Source: CALZBJ01 sp945619025 (lineage in GTDB: Bacteria; Pseudomonadota; Gammaproteobacteria; Cardiobacteriales; Wohlfahrtiimonadaceae). Taken from it: 64,000 bases of DNA. Below, piece after piece: positions 1-7,665 of the stretch (positions are counted from its first letter, which is position 1; the number at the start of each line of letters is the position of its first letter). The position numbers and the translations under genes are program-made. The notes under the pieces are model-generated. The model saw only the letters and a list, made by a program, of their open reading frames with translations. It had not been told where the DNA came from and did no database searches. The DNA lies in NCBI GenBank assembly GCA_945619025.1, contig CALZBJ010000001.1:372001-436000 (forward strand). Reading direction: 5' to 3'.

Positions 1-1464
1 CTCTGGCCACAAGTGACCTCCACGACGGAAAATTGCCTTCATAATGAGTGCCCAAACTTTGAGGATTGTTTTGTCTTTAAAGCGCGTAAAAAGGCGATGG
101 AATCCGATATTGTGGTGATTAATCATCACTTACTCTGCGCCGATTTCTCCCTTAAAAACGAAGGGTTTGGCGAAATTTTACCAGACGTTGATGTGATCAT
201 TATCGACGAGGCCCACCAATTAGCGGAAACCGCGAGCCTCTTCTTTAGTACGCAACTCTCCACCAAACAATTTCAAGATTGGGTGGATGATCTTAATCGC
301 GCCATTGCCGTGGAAGCGCCCGATTTTAGCGGACATGACACCGCGTGTGATGCGCTGTTTAAAAAGATTACCGATCTGAGGCGTGCGCTTCCGCAAGTGA
401 ACCAGCGCTTTGCTCTCGCGGAATTTGAAGCGAACCCCATCATCACAACGCTCTATAGCGACATTCATTCCGTGCTTGAAACGCTGGTCACGATCACCAA
501 ACCCCTTGCCTCACGCCATACGGTGTTTACTAAAATGATCGATCGGATCGAGGAATTAACGCTCCGCTGGAAGCGCCTTCTTCTTGCGACCGAAGAGAAT
601 AAAAATGCCATCAATTGGCTCGAAACTTATACCTTTCATGTGGGCTTTAATTCAACCCCGCTCGATATCTCCGATCATTTCCGCCAAAACAGCCAAAAAC
701 TGCAAGCAAGCTGGATTTTTACCTCCGCCACCCTTGCCGTCCGCGATGATTTTAACTATTTTTGTCGCCCGCTCGGGCTTTCCACCGAAAATACCTTAAA
801 GCTCGATAGTCCCTTTGATTATCCGCGCATTTCGCTCCTCTATCATCCGCCGGGGCTTCCCAATCCTAGCGATGCTAATTTCCTGCCGGAGATGATTGAA
901 GCGTCGCTCCCGGTGATCGATGCCGCTAAAGGGCGCACCTTTATTTTATTTACCAGTTATCGCGCGCTCAATGAGGCTCATACGCTCTTAAAAGACCGCA
1001 CCGAATACCCGCTCTTTGTCCAAGGGGAGATGCCGAAGATGGCACTCATCGAAGCCTTTCGTGAAGCGGGCAACGGGATTTTGCTTGGCACCATGAGCTT
1101 TTGGGAAGGGGTGGACGTGAAAGGCGATGCGCTTGCCTGCGTAATTATCGAGAAGTTTCCTTTCGCCTCACCTGGCGACCCGATCGAGCAAGCGAAAATT
1201 GATCTGCTTCGCAGTCAAGATAAAAATCCCTTTATGCTCTATCAACTGCCGCGCGCGATTATTTCGCTCAAACAAGGGGTCGGACGACTGATCCGAGACC
1301 CGAGCGATTATGGCGTGCTTGTGATAGCCGATCCGCGTCTTTCCACAAAACGATATGGCGTTCAATTCCTCAATAGTTTGCCGCCAATGACCAAAACTCT
1401 TAAAGAAGAGCGGGTCTATCGTTTTTTTGACTATATGGAAAAAAAGCGTCAAACTAGCGACTAA
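1..1464 (+). CDS. yoaA: ATP-dependent DNA helicase, YoaA/DinG family (5' end outside window)
   Basis: XPD/DinG-type superfamily 2 helicase, 3' portion only: the reading frame is open from the first base, so the N-terminus with Walker A lies left of the window. The visible part starts inside the iron-sulfur domain (cysteines in ENCLHNECPNFEDC). It continues with the DEAH box (IIDEAHQLAET) and ends with the helicase C motifs GTMSFWEGVDVKG and QGVGRLIRDP. In this family the Fe-S cluster supports 5'-3' unwinding linked to replication repair. YoaA is preferred over DinG from overall resemblance, which is not decisive. The stop lies 24 bp before plsY on the same strand. Family assignment is sure; the paralogue less so. 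Confidence 0.88.
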   Translation, partial: LWPQVTSTTENCLHNECPNFEDCFVFKARKKAMESDIVVINHHLLCADFSLKNEGFGEILPDVDVIIIDEAHQLAETASLFFSTQLSTKQFQDWVDDLNRAIAVEAPDFSGHDTACDALFKKITDLRRALPQVNQRFALAEFEANPIITTLYSDIHSVLETLVTITKPLASRHTVFTKMIDRIEELTLRWKRLLLATEENKNAINWLETYTFHVGFNSTPLDISDHFRQNSQKLQASWIFTSATLAVRDDFNYFCRPLGLSTENTLKLDSPFDYPRISLLYHPPGLPNPSDANFLPEMIEASLPVIDAAKGRTFILFTSYRALNEAHTLLKDRTEYPLFVQGEMPKMALIEAFREAGNGILLGTMSFWEGVDVKGDALACVIIEKFPFASPGDPIEQAKIDLLRSQDKNPFMLYQLPRAIISLKQGVGRLIRDPSDYGVLVIADPRLSTKRYGVQFLNSLPPMTKTLKEERVYRFFDYMEKKRQTSD

Positions 1465-1488
1465 TTTTTCACTTTCCAACGAGTTCCT

Positions 1489-2094
1489 ATGAACATGAAT
1501 TTACTGCTTCCCGCGCTGATCTTTTTCATCAGCTATCTTGCTGGCTCCATCTCTTCGGCGATTATTGTCTGCCGCGCCTTTGGACTGCCCGATCCCCGTA
1601 CGACCGGATCAAATAACCCAGGCGCCACCAATGTTATGCGTCTTGGCGGGAAAAAAGCAGCGATTATTACTCTCGTTGGCGACCTGTTTAAAGGGCTCAT
1701 TCCCGTCGCGATTGTTAATCTCTTAGCGCTATCACCGCTTGCGCTCGCACTCTCGGCGCTTGGAGCTTTTTTAGGCCACCTCTTCCCGATCTTTTTTGGA
1801 TTTAAAGGCGGAAAAGGGGTTGCAACTGCGTTTGGGGCGATTTTAGGTTTAAGTCCTCTGGTGGCGCTTTGTGCTTTTGGAACGTGGATTCTCGTATTTC
1901 TAACCACAAAAATCTCATCACTCTCCGCCCTTACCGCCGCTGTGTTAGCGCCCCTTTTTCTCTATCTCTTTAAAGCGCCGCTTGAAGTCGTCATTGTGGT
2001 GATTGTGATGGATCTTCTCCTCATCTATCGCCATAAAGCCAATATCTCGCGCCTTCTCAAAGGAGAAGAGGGAAAAATGAATCTGAAGAAATAG
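1489..2094 (+). CDS. plsY: Glycerol-3-phosphate acyltransferase PlsY
   Basis: Inner-membrane acyl-phosphate:glycerol-3-phosphate acyltransferase, which makes lysophosphatidic acid at the first step of phospholipid synthesis. The 201-residue protein has the usual length and about five hydrophobic segments. It has the conserved family loops: GSNNPGATNVMRL near residues 40-52 and GFKGGKGVAT near 103-112. An ATG six bases downstream is an alternative start. It follows the helicase closely (24 bp) and ends just before a strong two-way terminator, so it may be the last gene of that unit. Confidence 0.95.
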   Translation: MNMNLLLPALIFFISYLAGSISSAIIVCRAFGLPDPRTTGSNNPGATNVMRLGGKKAAIITLVGDLFKGLIPVAIVNLLALSPLALALSALGAFLGHLFPIFFGFKGGKGVATAFGAILGLSPLVALCAFGTWILVFLTTKISSLSALTAAVLAPLFLYLFKAPLEVVIVVIVMDLLLIYRHKANISRLLKGEEGKMNLKK

Positions 2095-2120
2095 ACGACT
2101 GGTCAAAACTCGAGGCAACC

Positions 2121-2157
2121 AAAAACGCGATGGCTTTTAAAGGCTCATCGCGTTTTT
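2121..2157. terminator. Bidirectional intrinsic terminator between plsY and rpoN
   Basis: A 12-bp perfect stem (AAAAACGCGATG at 2121-2132 with CATCGCGTTTTT at 2146-2157) closes a 13-nt loop. It is flanked by A- and T-runs, so it can end both plsY on plus and rpoN on minus. Confidence 0.85.
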
Positions 2158-2217
2158 AGTTTCTGTTTATTTATCCGATAAAGGATCGGCTGTTATATCG
2201 GTTACGTTCCTAGAGGA

Positions 2218-3681
2218 TCACTCAATAATCTCATCACGCTTTGCAAAGGTTTTACGGTCGGTGGAACTTGGAATGCCTAACACATCGCGATATTTTGCCA
2301 CGGTACGGCGCGCAATTTTATAGCCATGCTCTTTCAAGAGCGTCACCAATTTTGCGTCACTATAGGGCTTTTCAGGATTCTCTTGATCGATAATTTTCTG
2401 CAATTCTGCACGAATCGCTACCGCTGAGGCATCTTCATCCCCATCCGCACTTGAGAGCGCTACTTGATTAGAAAAGAAGAATTTAAGCTCATAAGTCCCC
2501 GTCGGGCAGAGCATATATTTGCCGTTTACCGCGCGCGAAATGGTCGATTCGCTAAAATCCAAGCGATCGGCAATGTCTTTAAGTTGCAGCGGACGAATCG
2601 CACTTGCCCCTTCAAAGAAAAATGCCCGCTGAAAGCGCACAATCTCTTCGGCTACCATCAGCATCGTATCAAATCGGCTATGAATGCTGCGAATAAAGCC
2701 CTGTGCATCGCTTAAATGGGTACGGAGCATCGAGCCATCTTCATTGGCAAATTTCGCAATGGTGGCATACTCTTTATTGATGCGAAGTTTCGGCACCACC
2801 TCATCGTTGAGCGCCACATTAATCAAGCGTCCATCGAGGGTGACAATAATTTCAGGACGAATCCCGCCGACGTTTGACCCGCCAATTTTATAACCCGGTT
2901 TCGGATCAAGGCGTTGCAATTCCCCTAAAATCACACGGAGCAGCTCTTCATCAATCCCTAGAAGTCGGCGTAATTTGGGAATATTAAGACGTTCGAGATC
3001 TTTTTTGCCTTTTTCAAGGAGCGTCACGGCGTGATCGGCCCAATAGGGGCGCGGGATAAGATCGTTAATCTGATTAACTAAACTCTCTTCCACCGAACGG
3101 GCGGCAATGCCGGAAGGTTCAAAGGCTTGAATCCGTTTTAACACCGCTTCCATCTCGGCAATGGTGATATCCGCATAGACCGTTTCGAGCCACTCTTTAA
3201 TCTCATAGAGCGAGGTTAAAAAGTAGCCTTCATGATTAATTTCGCTAATGATGCATTTGCCAATCGCGCGCTCACGCTCGGTAAATTGACTCACTTCGAG
3301 CTGCCACAAAAGATCCTCGTGCACCGTCGTCCGATGGGCTTCCGTCAATTGATTGAGCGGATCATTCTCCTCATCAGGCCCTGCACTATAGCTCGTCTCA
3401 CCGCCAGAATAATAATCCCAATCGGTCTCAACGGTGACGCTGCCCTCTTCATCGAAATCAAGGCTCTCATCACCGCTTTTTTCTTCAAAATGCTCTTCTA
3501 GCGATTCAAGGGGTTCTTGATCGCGCTCGTAGTCATACTCGAGCATGATATTAGAGTCGAGAAACTCATTAATCTCTAGCTGAAGATCTTGCTGATTGAG
3601 CTGTAAAATGCGAATCGCTTGCTGCAACCCTTGGGTCATTGCAAGGCGCTGCTTTATCGCTAACCGTGTCTGTAACTTCAT
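2218..3681 (-). CDS. rpoN: RNA polymerase sigma-54 factor RpoN
   Basis: Alternative sigma factor recognising -24/-12 promoters and needing an AAA+ activator. The 487-residue protein has the normal layout: N-terminal glutamine/leucine-rich region I (LGLQQAIRILQLN-like near residues 16-30), acidic region II (about 55-110), core-binding region, and the C-terminal RpoN box ARRTVAKYR near residue 465. An AGGAG Shine-Dalgarno precedes the ATG. The usual neighbours lptB, hpf and ptsN are absent: the gene stands alone between plsY and the CpxR-like gene. I saw no convincing sigma-54 promoter or enhancer-binding activator in the window. Confidence 0.97.
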   Translation of the reverse strand: MKLQTRLAIKQRLAMTQGLQQAIRILQLNQQDLQLEINEFLDSNIMLEYDYERDQEPLESLEEHFEEKSGDESLDFDEEGSVTVETDWDYYSGGETSYSAGPDEENDPLNQLTEAHRTTVHEDLLWQLEVSQFTERERAIGKCIISEINHEGYFLTSLYEIKEWLETVYADITIAEMEAVLKRIQAFEPSGIAARSVEESLVNQINDLIPRPYWADHAVTLLEKGKKDLERLNIPKLRRLLGIDEELLRVILGELQRLDPKPGYKIGGSNVGGIRPEIIVTLDGRLINVALNDEVVPKLRINKEYATIAKFANEDGSMLRTHLSDAQGFIRSIHSRFDTMLMVAEEIVRFQRAFFFEGASAIRPLQLKDIADRLDFSESTISRAVNGKYMLCPTGTYELKFFFSNQVALSSADGDEDASAVAIRAELQKIIDQENPEKPYSDAKLVTLLKEHGYKIARRTVAKYRDVLGIPSSTDRKTFAKRDEIIE

Positions 3682-3829
3682 ATTCTCCTAACAATGCATC
3701 TCTATGATTACAATAAAGGCTTTCGTCCTTGACCTAACCCTTTATTATACAGGGAATGATCCGCCTTTGGACACTTTATCTTTAATCTATGCTTACCTTT
3801 TGACCGCACTCATCAACAAAAATTTAACT

Positions 3830-3839
3830 TTGTATACAA
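3830..3839. promoter_or_regulatory. Palindrome TTGTATACAA, copy 1
   Basis: Perfect 10-bp inverted repeat in the rpoN/cpxR intergenic region, repeated exactly at 4043-4052. A related spaced form (TTGT-CTAC-ACAA) sits at 4780-4791, right after the cpxR-like gene. A repeated palindrome at promoters suggests an operator for an unidentified regulator. It does not match the enterobacterial CpxR box (paired GTAAA). Confidence 0.4.
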
Positions 3840-4042
3840 TAATTACTGCAGTTAATTATTAATAGTTATTGTCTTTTATCAAATTTAATTTACTATAACT
3901 TTCAATAGCAGCCGATTCTTTACTAAACTTACTCTGAGTCATCTAGTTCATACTGAAGGGGGTTTAAAATGATTAGACTTACGCATTTAGTGGAAAATTG
4001 CACTTGTTTTTTATAATTTGACTTATACAATGCTCTATAGGA

Positions 4043-4052
4043 TTGTATACAA
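4043..4052. promoter_or_regulatory. Palindrome TTGTATACAA, copy 2
   Basis: Exact second copy of the palindrome at 3830-3839, lying 42 bp upstream of the response-regulator start codon. This is where an operator or promoter element of that gene would be expected. Confidence 0.4.
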
Positions 4053-4094
4053 GTTAGTTTATTTGATGGATTATTAAGGAAGGTTAATCAAACC

Positions 4095-4778
4095 ATGTTA
4101 CAGAAAAATAATAAAGTACTCCTCGTTGATGACGATAAAGAATTTACCGCCCTACTTGGCGAGCATTTATCTCGCGATGGATTCAATGTTTCCGTGGCCC
4201 ACGATGGTAAAGAAGCACTTGTATTAATCGATGAAGACGACTATCACCTCTGTATTTTAGACGTGATGATGCCCCGCCTTAATGGAATCGAAACGCTCAA
4301 AGTGATCCATCAAAAATACCCTGCGATGCCGGTCATTATGCTTACCGCAAAATCCGAGCCGATCGATCGAGTGGTTGGGCTTGAGCTTGGCGCGGACGAC
4401 TATGTCTCTAAACCTGCTGAACCCCATGAGCTGAGCGCCCGTATTAAAGCGGTGTTACGCCGTACTTATAAGACCTTTGGCGATGATGAAGAATCGCAAA
4501 ATGATAAGATCGATTGGGATGATAATAAGCGACTTTTTTACATTCATAACGAAGAGGTGTTACTCACCGGGATCGAATATGAGGTGTTAAAAGTGCTCGC
4601 AACGAACTTAGGCGAAGTGGTTTCTAAAGAGGAGATCTCTGAGATTGCGCTGCAACGAACCCTCAAACCCTTTGACCGCAGTTTAGATGTGCATATCTCC
4701 AACATTCGTAAAAAAATTAGCGAACTTGGGATCACCATTAAGAGCGTACGCGGGCGCGGATATCAATTAATTCTCTAA
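4095..4778 (+). CDS. cpxR: OmpR-family response regulator, CpxR-like
   Basis: DNA-binding response regulator of 227 residues: receiver domain 7-122 and winged-helix output domain about 132-226. The receiver has the acidic pair D13/D14, phosphoacceptor D56 (ILDVMMP), T84 and K106. The GLELGADDY stretch closely resembles CpxR of enterobacteria, the envelope-stress regulator. A GGAAGG ribosome site precedes the ATG. The cognate kinase follows after 189 bp, an unusually long gap that holds a large inverted repeat. No cpxP-like gene is visible. CpxR identity is by resemblance only; another OmpR-type regulator is possible. Confidence 0.75.
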   Translation: MLQKNNKVLLVDDDKEFTALLGEHLSRDGFNVSVAHDGKEALVLIDEDDYHLCILDVMMPRLNGIETLKVIHQKYPAMPVIMLTAKSEPIDRVVGLELGADDYVSKPAEPHELSARIKAVLRRTYKTFGDDEESQNDKIDWDDNKRLFYIHNEEVLLTGIEYEVLKVLATNLGEVVSKEEISEIALQRTLKPFDRSLDVHISNIRKKISELGITIKSVRGRGYQLIL

Positions 4779-4779
4779 A

Positions 4780-4945
4780 TTGTCTACACAAATATTAACG
4801 CTATTTACATTGTAAATATCCCATTAACGCCCGATCGATTATTCGATGATCTACCATCGCGCTCTGATGGGCCGTTTTAAAATGGCCAAATTACCATAGC
4901 TGAAACGTGAGTTTTCACGTATGCTGACAAGGTATTTGGCCTTTT
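4780..4945 (+). promoter_or_regulatory. Structured leader between cpxR- and cpxA-like genes
   Basis: Contains TTGTCTACACAA (4780-4791), a perfect inverted repeat ATTTACA-T-TGTAAAT (4803-4817), and a nested hairpin. In the hairpin, outer arms GGCCAAATTACC (4884-4895) and GGTATTTGGCC (4931-4941) enclose an inner stem ACGTGA/TCACGT (4905-4920) and run into TTTTT. A further GGCC at 4870-4873 could pair instead with the outer arm. The shape suits a terminator or attenuator that separates regulator and kinase expression. Confidence 0.5.
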
Positions 4946-4967
4946 TCGTGTTGATAGGATGTGCTCT

Positions 4968-6359
4968 ATGATCTTTTTCCGCTCATACTTCCATAAAGTC
5001 TGGTTTTCCACCGCCTTTCTGCTCATCATTTTGATGGTCATCGGCCAAGGCGCCTACATTCTCTCGCTCGATAAGGTGGAACGAGACTGGAGCAAACTCT
5101 TTCGCTCAGAACTGCTTCAACCGACAATCGAAATTGTCCAAATCGCTGAAGATCATGGCATCAAGGCCGGGCGCGATTACATTAAATCGATCAATCGAGA
5201 GAAAAATTTTATCCTCACCAACGTCGATGTCAATCGTCCAAATCGCCGTGATGAATCGGTTCGCCTCAGTAATCACCAAGCAGTGATTTTCTTTTACTTT
5301 ATGGATGAAAACCGCAATCCGATTCTCCTTGAAATTCGTAACGATCAGCGCATTTCACAATTTTTTAGCTCCACCGTTGGCGGCTTTGTGCTACGAACGA
5401 TTCCGCTGATTTTGTTAAGTTTTATCCTCACCTTTTTCTGGGTGCGCCGTTTTAGCCAACCGCTAGAAGAGTTTTCTAGCTACGTTAAACGCATCAGCGA
5501 TGGCGAGATGAATGTGCGCATCCCCGAGCGTCTCACCCATCAGGCCAATGAAGTTGGGGACCTTGCGGTACGTTTTAATTTCATGATCGATAACATTGCC
5601 GAATTGCAAGAGAATCAAAAACGGCTCCTATCGGACATTGCTCACGAATTACGCTCCCCCCTATCGCGGCAAAAATTGGCGCTCACCCTGCTGCAAGACC
5701 CGAAAATTCTCAACGATCTCGATGCCTTTTATCAATACATTGATCGCGCGGAGATGGAGGCTGATCGCCTCAATGAGCTCATTAGCGAAGTGATGGTTTA
5801 TCTCCGTGAAGGGCGAAATAGCCAAGAGGTGACCGTGCTTGAAAAGCTTTCCCTTACCTCCATGCTCGAATCGATTATCGAGGATGCGAACTTTGAGTTT
5901 TCACAAGAAAAACGCTCCATCGAGGCCTATCTGCCGAGCAATATTTTTGTCAAAGGCGATTACATTCGTTTAGAGCGCGCCATTGAAAACATCATCCGCA
6001 ACGCCCTTTTTTACACTCATGAAAATACCCGCGTCTTTGTATCGCTGCAGATTATCCGTCATTATGCCGTGATCGATGTGATTGACGATGGCGATGGCGT
6101 GCCGTCGGAGCACATTCCCTTTATCACCAAACCCTTTTATCGCACCGATGAAGCGCGCAATCAGCGCCAAGGCGGTTATGGACTTGGGCTTGCGATTACC
6201 CAAGAGATTATCGAGCGCCATCATGGTTCGATCGAATTTAAACAGCATGAGAGTAAAGGCTTACAGGTGACGATTAAACTGCCGCTTCTGCAAGAAGGGG
6301 TTCGTGCTGTGGATCCTGAGCCTAAAACAAAGACAAAGACAGAGGCAGAGACGCCGTGA
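4968..6359 (+). CDS. cpxA: Sensor histidine kinase, CpxA-like
   Basis: Inner-membrane sensor kinase of 463 residues. It has TM1 about 10-33, a periplasmic domain about 35-140, TM2 about 140-160, HAMP about 160-212, and HisKA with phosphoacceptor H226 in DIAHELRSPLSRQ. The ATPase domain has an N box (IENIIRNALFYT), DDGDGVP and GGYGLGLAI. It is the expected partner of the upstream regulator. An ATG at 4959 is also in frame, but the AGG ribosome site directly abuts it and lies 9 nt before 4968, so 4968 is preferred. The tail is a short Thr/Lys/Glu repeat (TKTKTEAE) not needed for catalysis. Confidence 0.8.
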   Translation: MIFFRSYFHKVWFSTAFLLIILMVIGQGAYILSLDKVERDWSKLFRSELLQPTIEIVQIAEDHGIKAGRDYIKSINREKNFILTNVDVNRPNRRDESVRLSNHQAVIFFYFMDENRNPILLEIRNDQRISQFFSSTVGGFVLRTIPLILLSFILTFFWVRRFSQPLEEFSSYVKRISDGEMNVRIPERLTHQANEVGDLAVRFNFMIDNIAELQENQKRLLSDIAHELRSPLSRQKLALTLLQDPKILNDLDAFYQYIDRAEMEADRLNELISEVMVYLREGRNSQEVTVLEKLSLTSMLESIIEDANFEFSQEKRSIEAYLPSNIFVKGDYIRLERAIENIIRNALFYTHENTRVFVSLQIIRHYAVIDVIDDGDGVPSEHIPFITKPFYRTDEARNQRQGGYGLGLAITQEIIERHHGSIEFKQHESKGLQVTIKLPLLQEGVRAVDPEPKTKTKTEAETP

Positions 6360-6458
6360 TAAGCGCTCATTTTTCGTTTTGGCTCACCCCTTTTTACCGA
6401 CACGGGCACGTCGGTGCTCGTCCCCATTCTTTTGCTATAAAATTGATCTGAATTATTG

Positions 6459-6464
6459 TATAAT
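6459..6464 (+). promoter_or_regulatory. Probable -10 box of rluB
   Basis: TATAAT hexamer 37 bp before the rluB start codon. The -35 is weak, so this is a candidate only. Confidence 0.4.
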
Positions 6465-6500
6465 TAAAAGTTTATCGCTAATTCTTTATTTAAGGAAATT

Positions 6501-7622
6501 ATGACTGAACGTCTACAGAAAGTTCTTGCTAACCAAGGCTTTGGTTCTCGCCGTGAAATTGAAGGCTGGATTGAAGAAGGCAAGATCAAAGTTAATGGTG
6601 AAGTGGCGAAGCTCGGTTGCCAAGTGGATGGCACCGAAACCATTCATATTAATGACCGTCTAGTGACTCTAAAACCACTCGACTCCCTTGAGCGCCGCGT
6701 GCTTCTCTACTATAAACCCGAAGGTGAAATCTCAACGCGCCATGACCCAGAAGGTCGTCGCACCATTTTTGAGAGCCTTCCAAAAATCAATAATGGCCGC
6801 TGGATCTCCGTCGGTCGTCTCGATATTAATACGCAAGGCTTATTGCTCGTCACCAACGACGGCGAACTTGCGCACCGTTTAATGCACCCTTCTCACGAAA
6901 TCGAACGTGAATATGCGGTCCGCGTCATTGGCGAATTTACCGATGAGATGGCGGAAAACATGAAGAACGGGGTGGAATTTGAAGATGGTCTCTCAAAATT
7001 TGAGGATATCTTATGGTCCGGCGGTACGGGCGCAAACTTCTGGTATCACGTCACCGTTAAAGGTGGAAAAAACCGCGAAGTTCGTCGTCTTTGGGAATCG
7101 CAAGGTCTCATGGTGTCACGCCTTATTCGAATTCGTTATGGCAATGTGGAATTACCGCGTCACCTTAAAGCCGGTCAATTTGTCGATATCGATGATGATG
7201 TGTTAAAAGAGCTAGTTGAATCGGTGGAGCTTGAGCATGTGCCGACCAAAAAACGTTCCGAGAAAGATGAGCGCGTGCGCTCAAAACCTCGTCGCGTAGG
7301 CCGTCAGCAACAAGAGCGTCGTCGTGGAGATCGCCCAGAACGTGGAGAGCGCGGCGAGCGAAATGATCGCTTTGACCGTAACGACCGCCCCCGTGGTGAT
7401 CGTCAAGCTCGTCCAAATCGTTCGGATCGAAATGACAGAAGCGAACGCAGTGACAGAAATGATCGCAATGAGCGCCCGAACCGTTCAGATCGCCCGAGTC
7501 ATGATGATCGTTCAAACCGTTCACAGCGCGATGACCGTGATAATCGTGGCCACAACCGCTCTGAGCGTCCAAGTCGTGATCGAAACTCAGGCAATTCAGG
7601 TAAACCGCGTCGCCGTTCATAA
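6501..7622 (+). CDS. rluB: Ribosomal large subunit pseudouridine synthase RluB with long Arg/Asp/Asn-rich tail
   Basis: RsuA/RluB-family pseudouridine synthase modifying 23S rRNA. It has an N-terminal S4 RNA-binding domain (about 1-60) and a catalytic domain with Asp108 in GRLDINTQGLLL. Residues about 245-373 form a low-complexity tail of repeated R-x-D/E/N units (NDRSERSDRNDRNERPNRSD), predicted disordered and RNA-binding; tails exist in RluB homologues, but this one is about 130 residues. A TATAAT -10 box at 6459-6464 and AAGGA before the ATG suggest its own promoter. RluB fits better than RluE/F from the S4 domain and tail. Confidence 0.9.
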   Translation: MTERLQKVLANQGFGSRREIEGWIEEGKIKVNGEVAKLGCQVDGTETIHINDRLVTLKPLDSLERRVLLYYKPEGEISTRHDPEGRRTIFESLPKINNGRWISVGRLDINTQGLLLVTNDGELAHRLMHPSHEIEREYAVRVIGEFTDEMAENMKNGVEFEDGLSKFEDILWSGGTGANFWYHVTVKGGKNREVRRLWESQGLMVSRLIRIRYGNVELPRHLKAGQFVDIDDDVLKELVESVELEHVPTKKRSEKDERVRSKPRRVGRQQQERRRGDRPERGERGERNDRFDRNDRPRGDRQARPNRSDRNDRSERSDRNDRNERPNRSDRPSHDDRSNRSQRDDRDNRGHNRSERPSRDRNSGNSGKPRRRS

Positions 7623-7632
7623 TCGTTGACTC

Positions 7633-7658
7633 TTCTATTTAAAGGTTCTATTTAAAGG
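7633..7658 (+). repeat. 13-bp tandem duplication carrying the ribosome-binding site of the YadG-like gene
   Basis: TTCTATTTAAAGG occurs twice back to back (7633-7645 and 7646-7658). Each copy ends in the AAAGG Shine-Dalgarno-like core. The second copy is 7 nt before the ATG at 7666 and serves as the ribosome site. The first is a spare. Confidence 0.8.
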
Positions 7659-7665
7659 AATTAAT

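Larger units (their letters stand above)
3682..4094. other. 413-bp AT-rich intergenic control region between rpoN and cpxR-like gene
   Basis: No gene of normal size. It must hold the divergent promoters of rpoN (minus) and the CpxR-like gene (plus). It contains two copies of the perfect palindrome TTGTATACAA (3830-3839 and 4043-4052) and a 15-codon ORF at 3969-4016 behind a GGGGG ribosome-binding-like run. I could not fix -35/-10 boxes with confidence. Confidence 0.6.

Noticed and set aside
6325..6356. AAAGAC-type microsatellite at the cpxA 3' end
   Set aside because: Imperfect and only a few units long; encodes a short Lys/Thr/Glu tail and length changes would have little predicted effect.
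7165..7620. Minus-strand ORF antisense to the RluB tail
   Set aside because: A shadow of the repetitive Arg/Asp codons; His/Asp-rich low-complexity product with no ribosome site.
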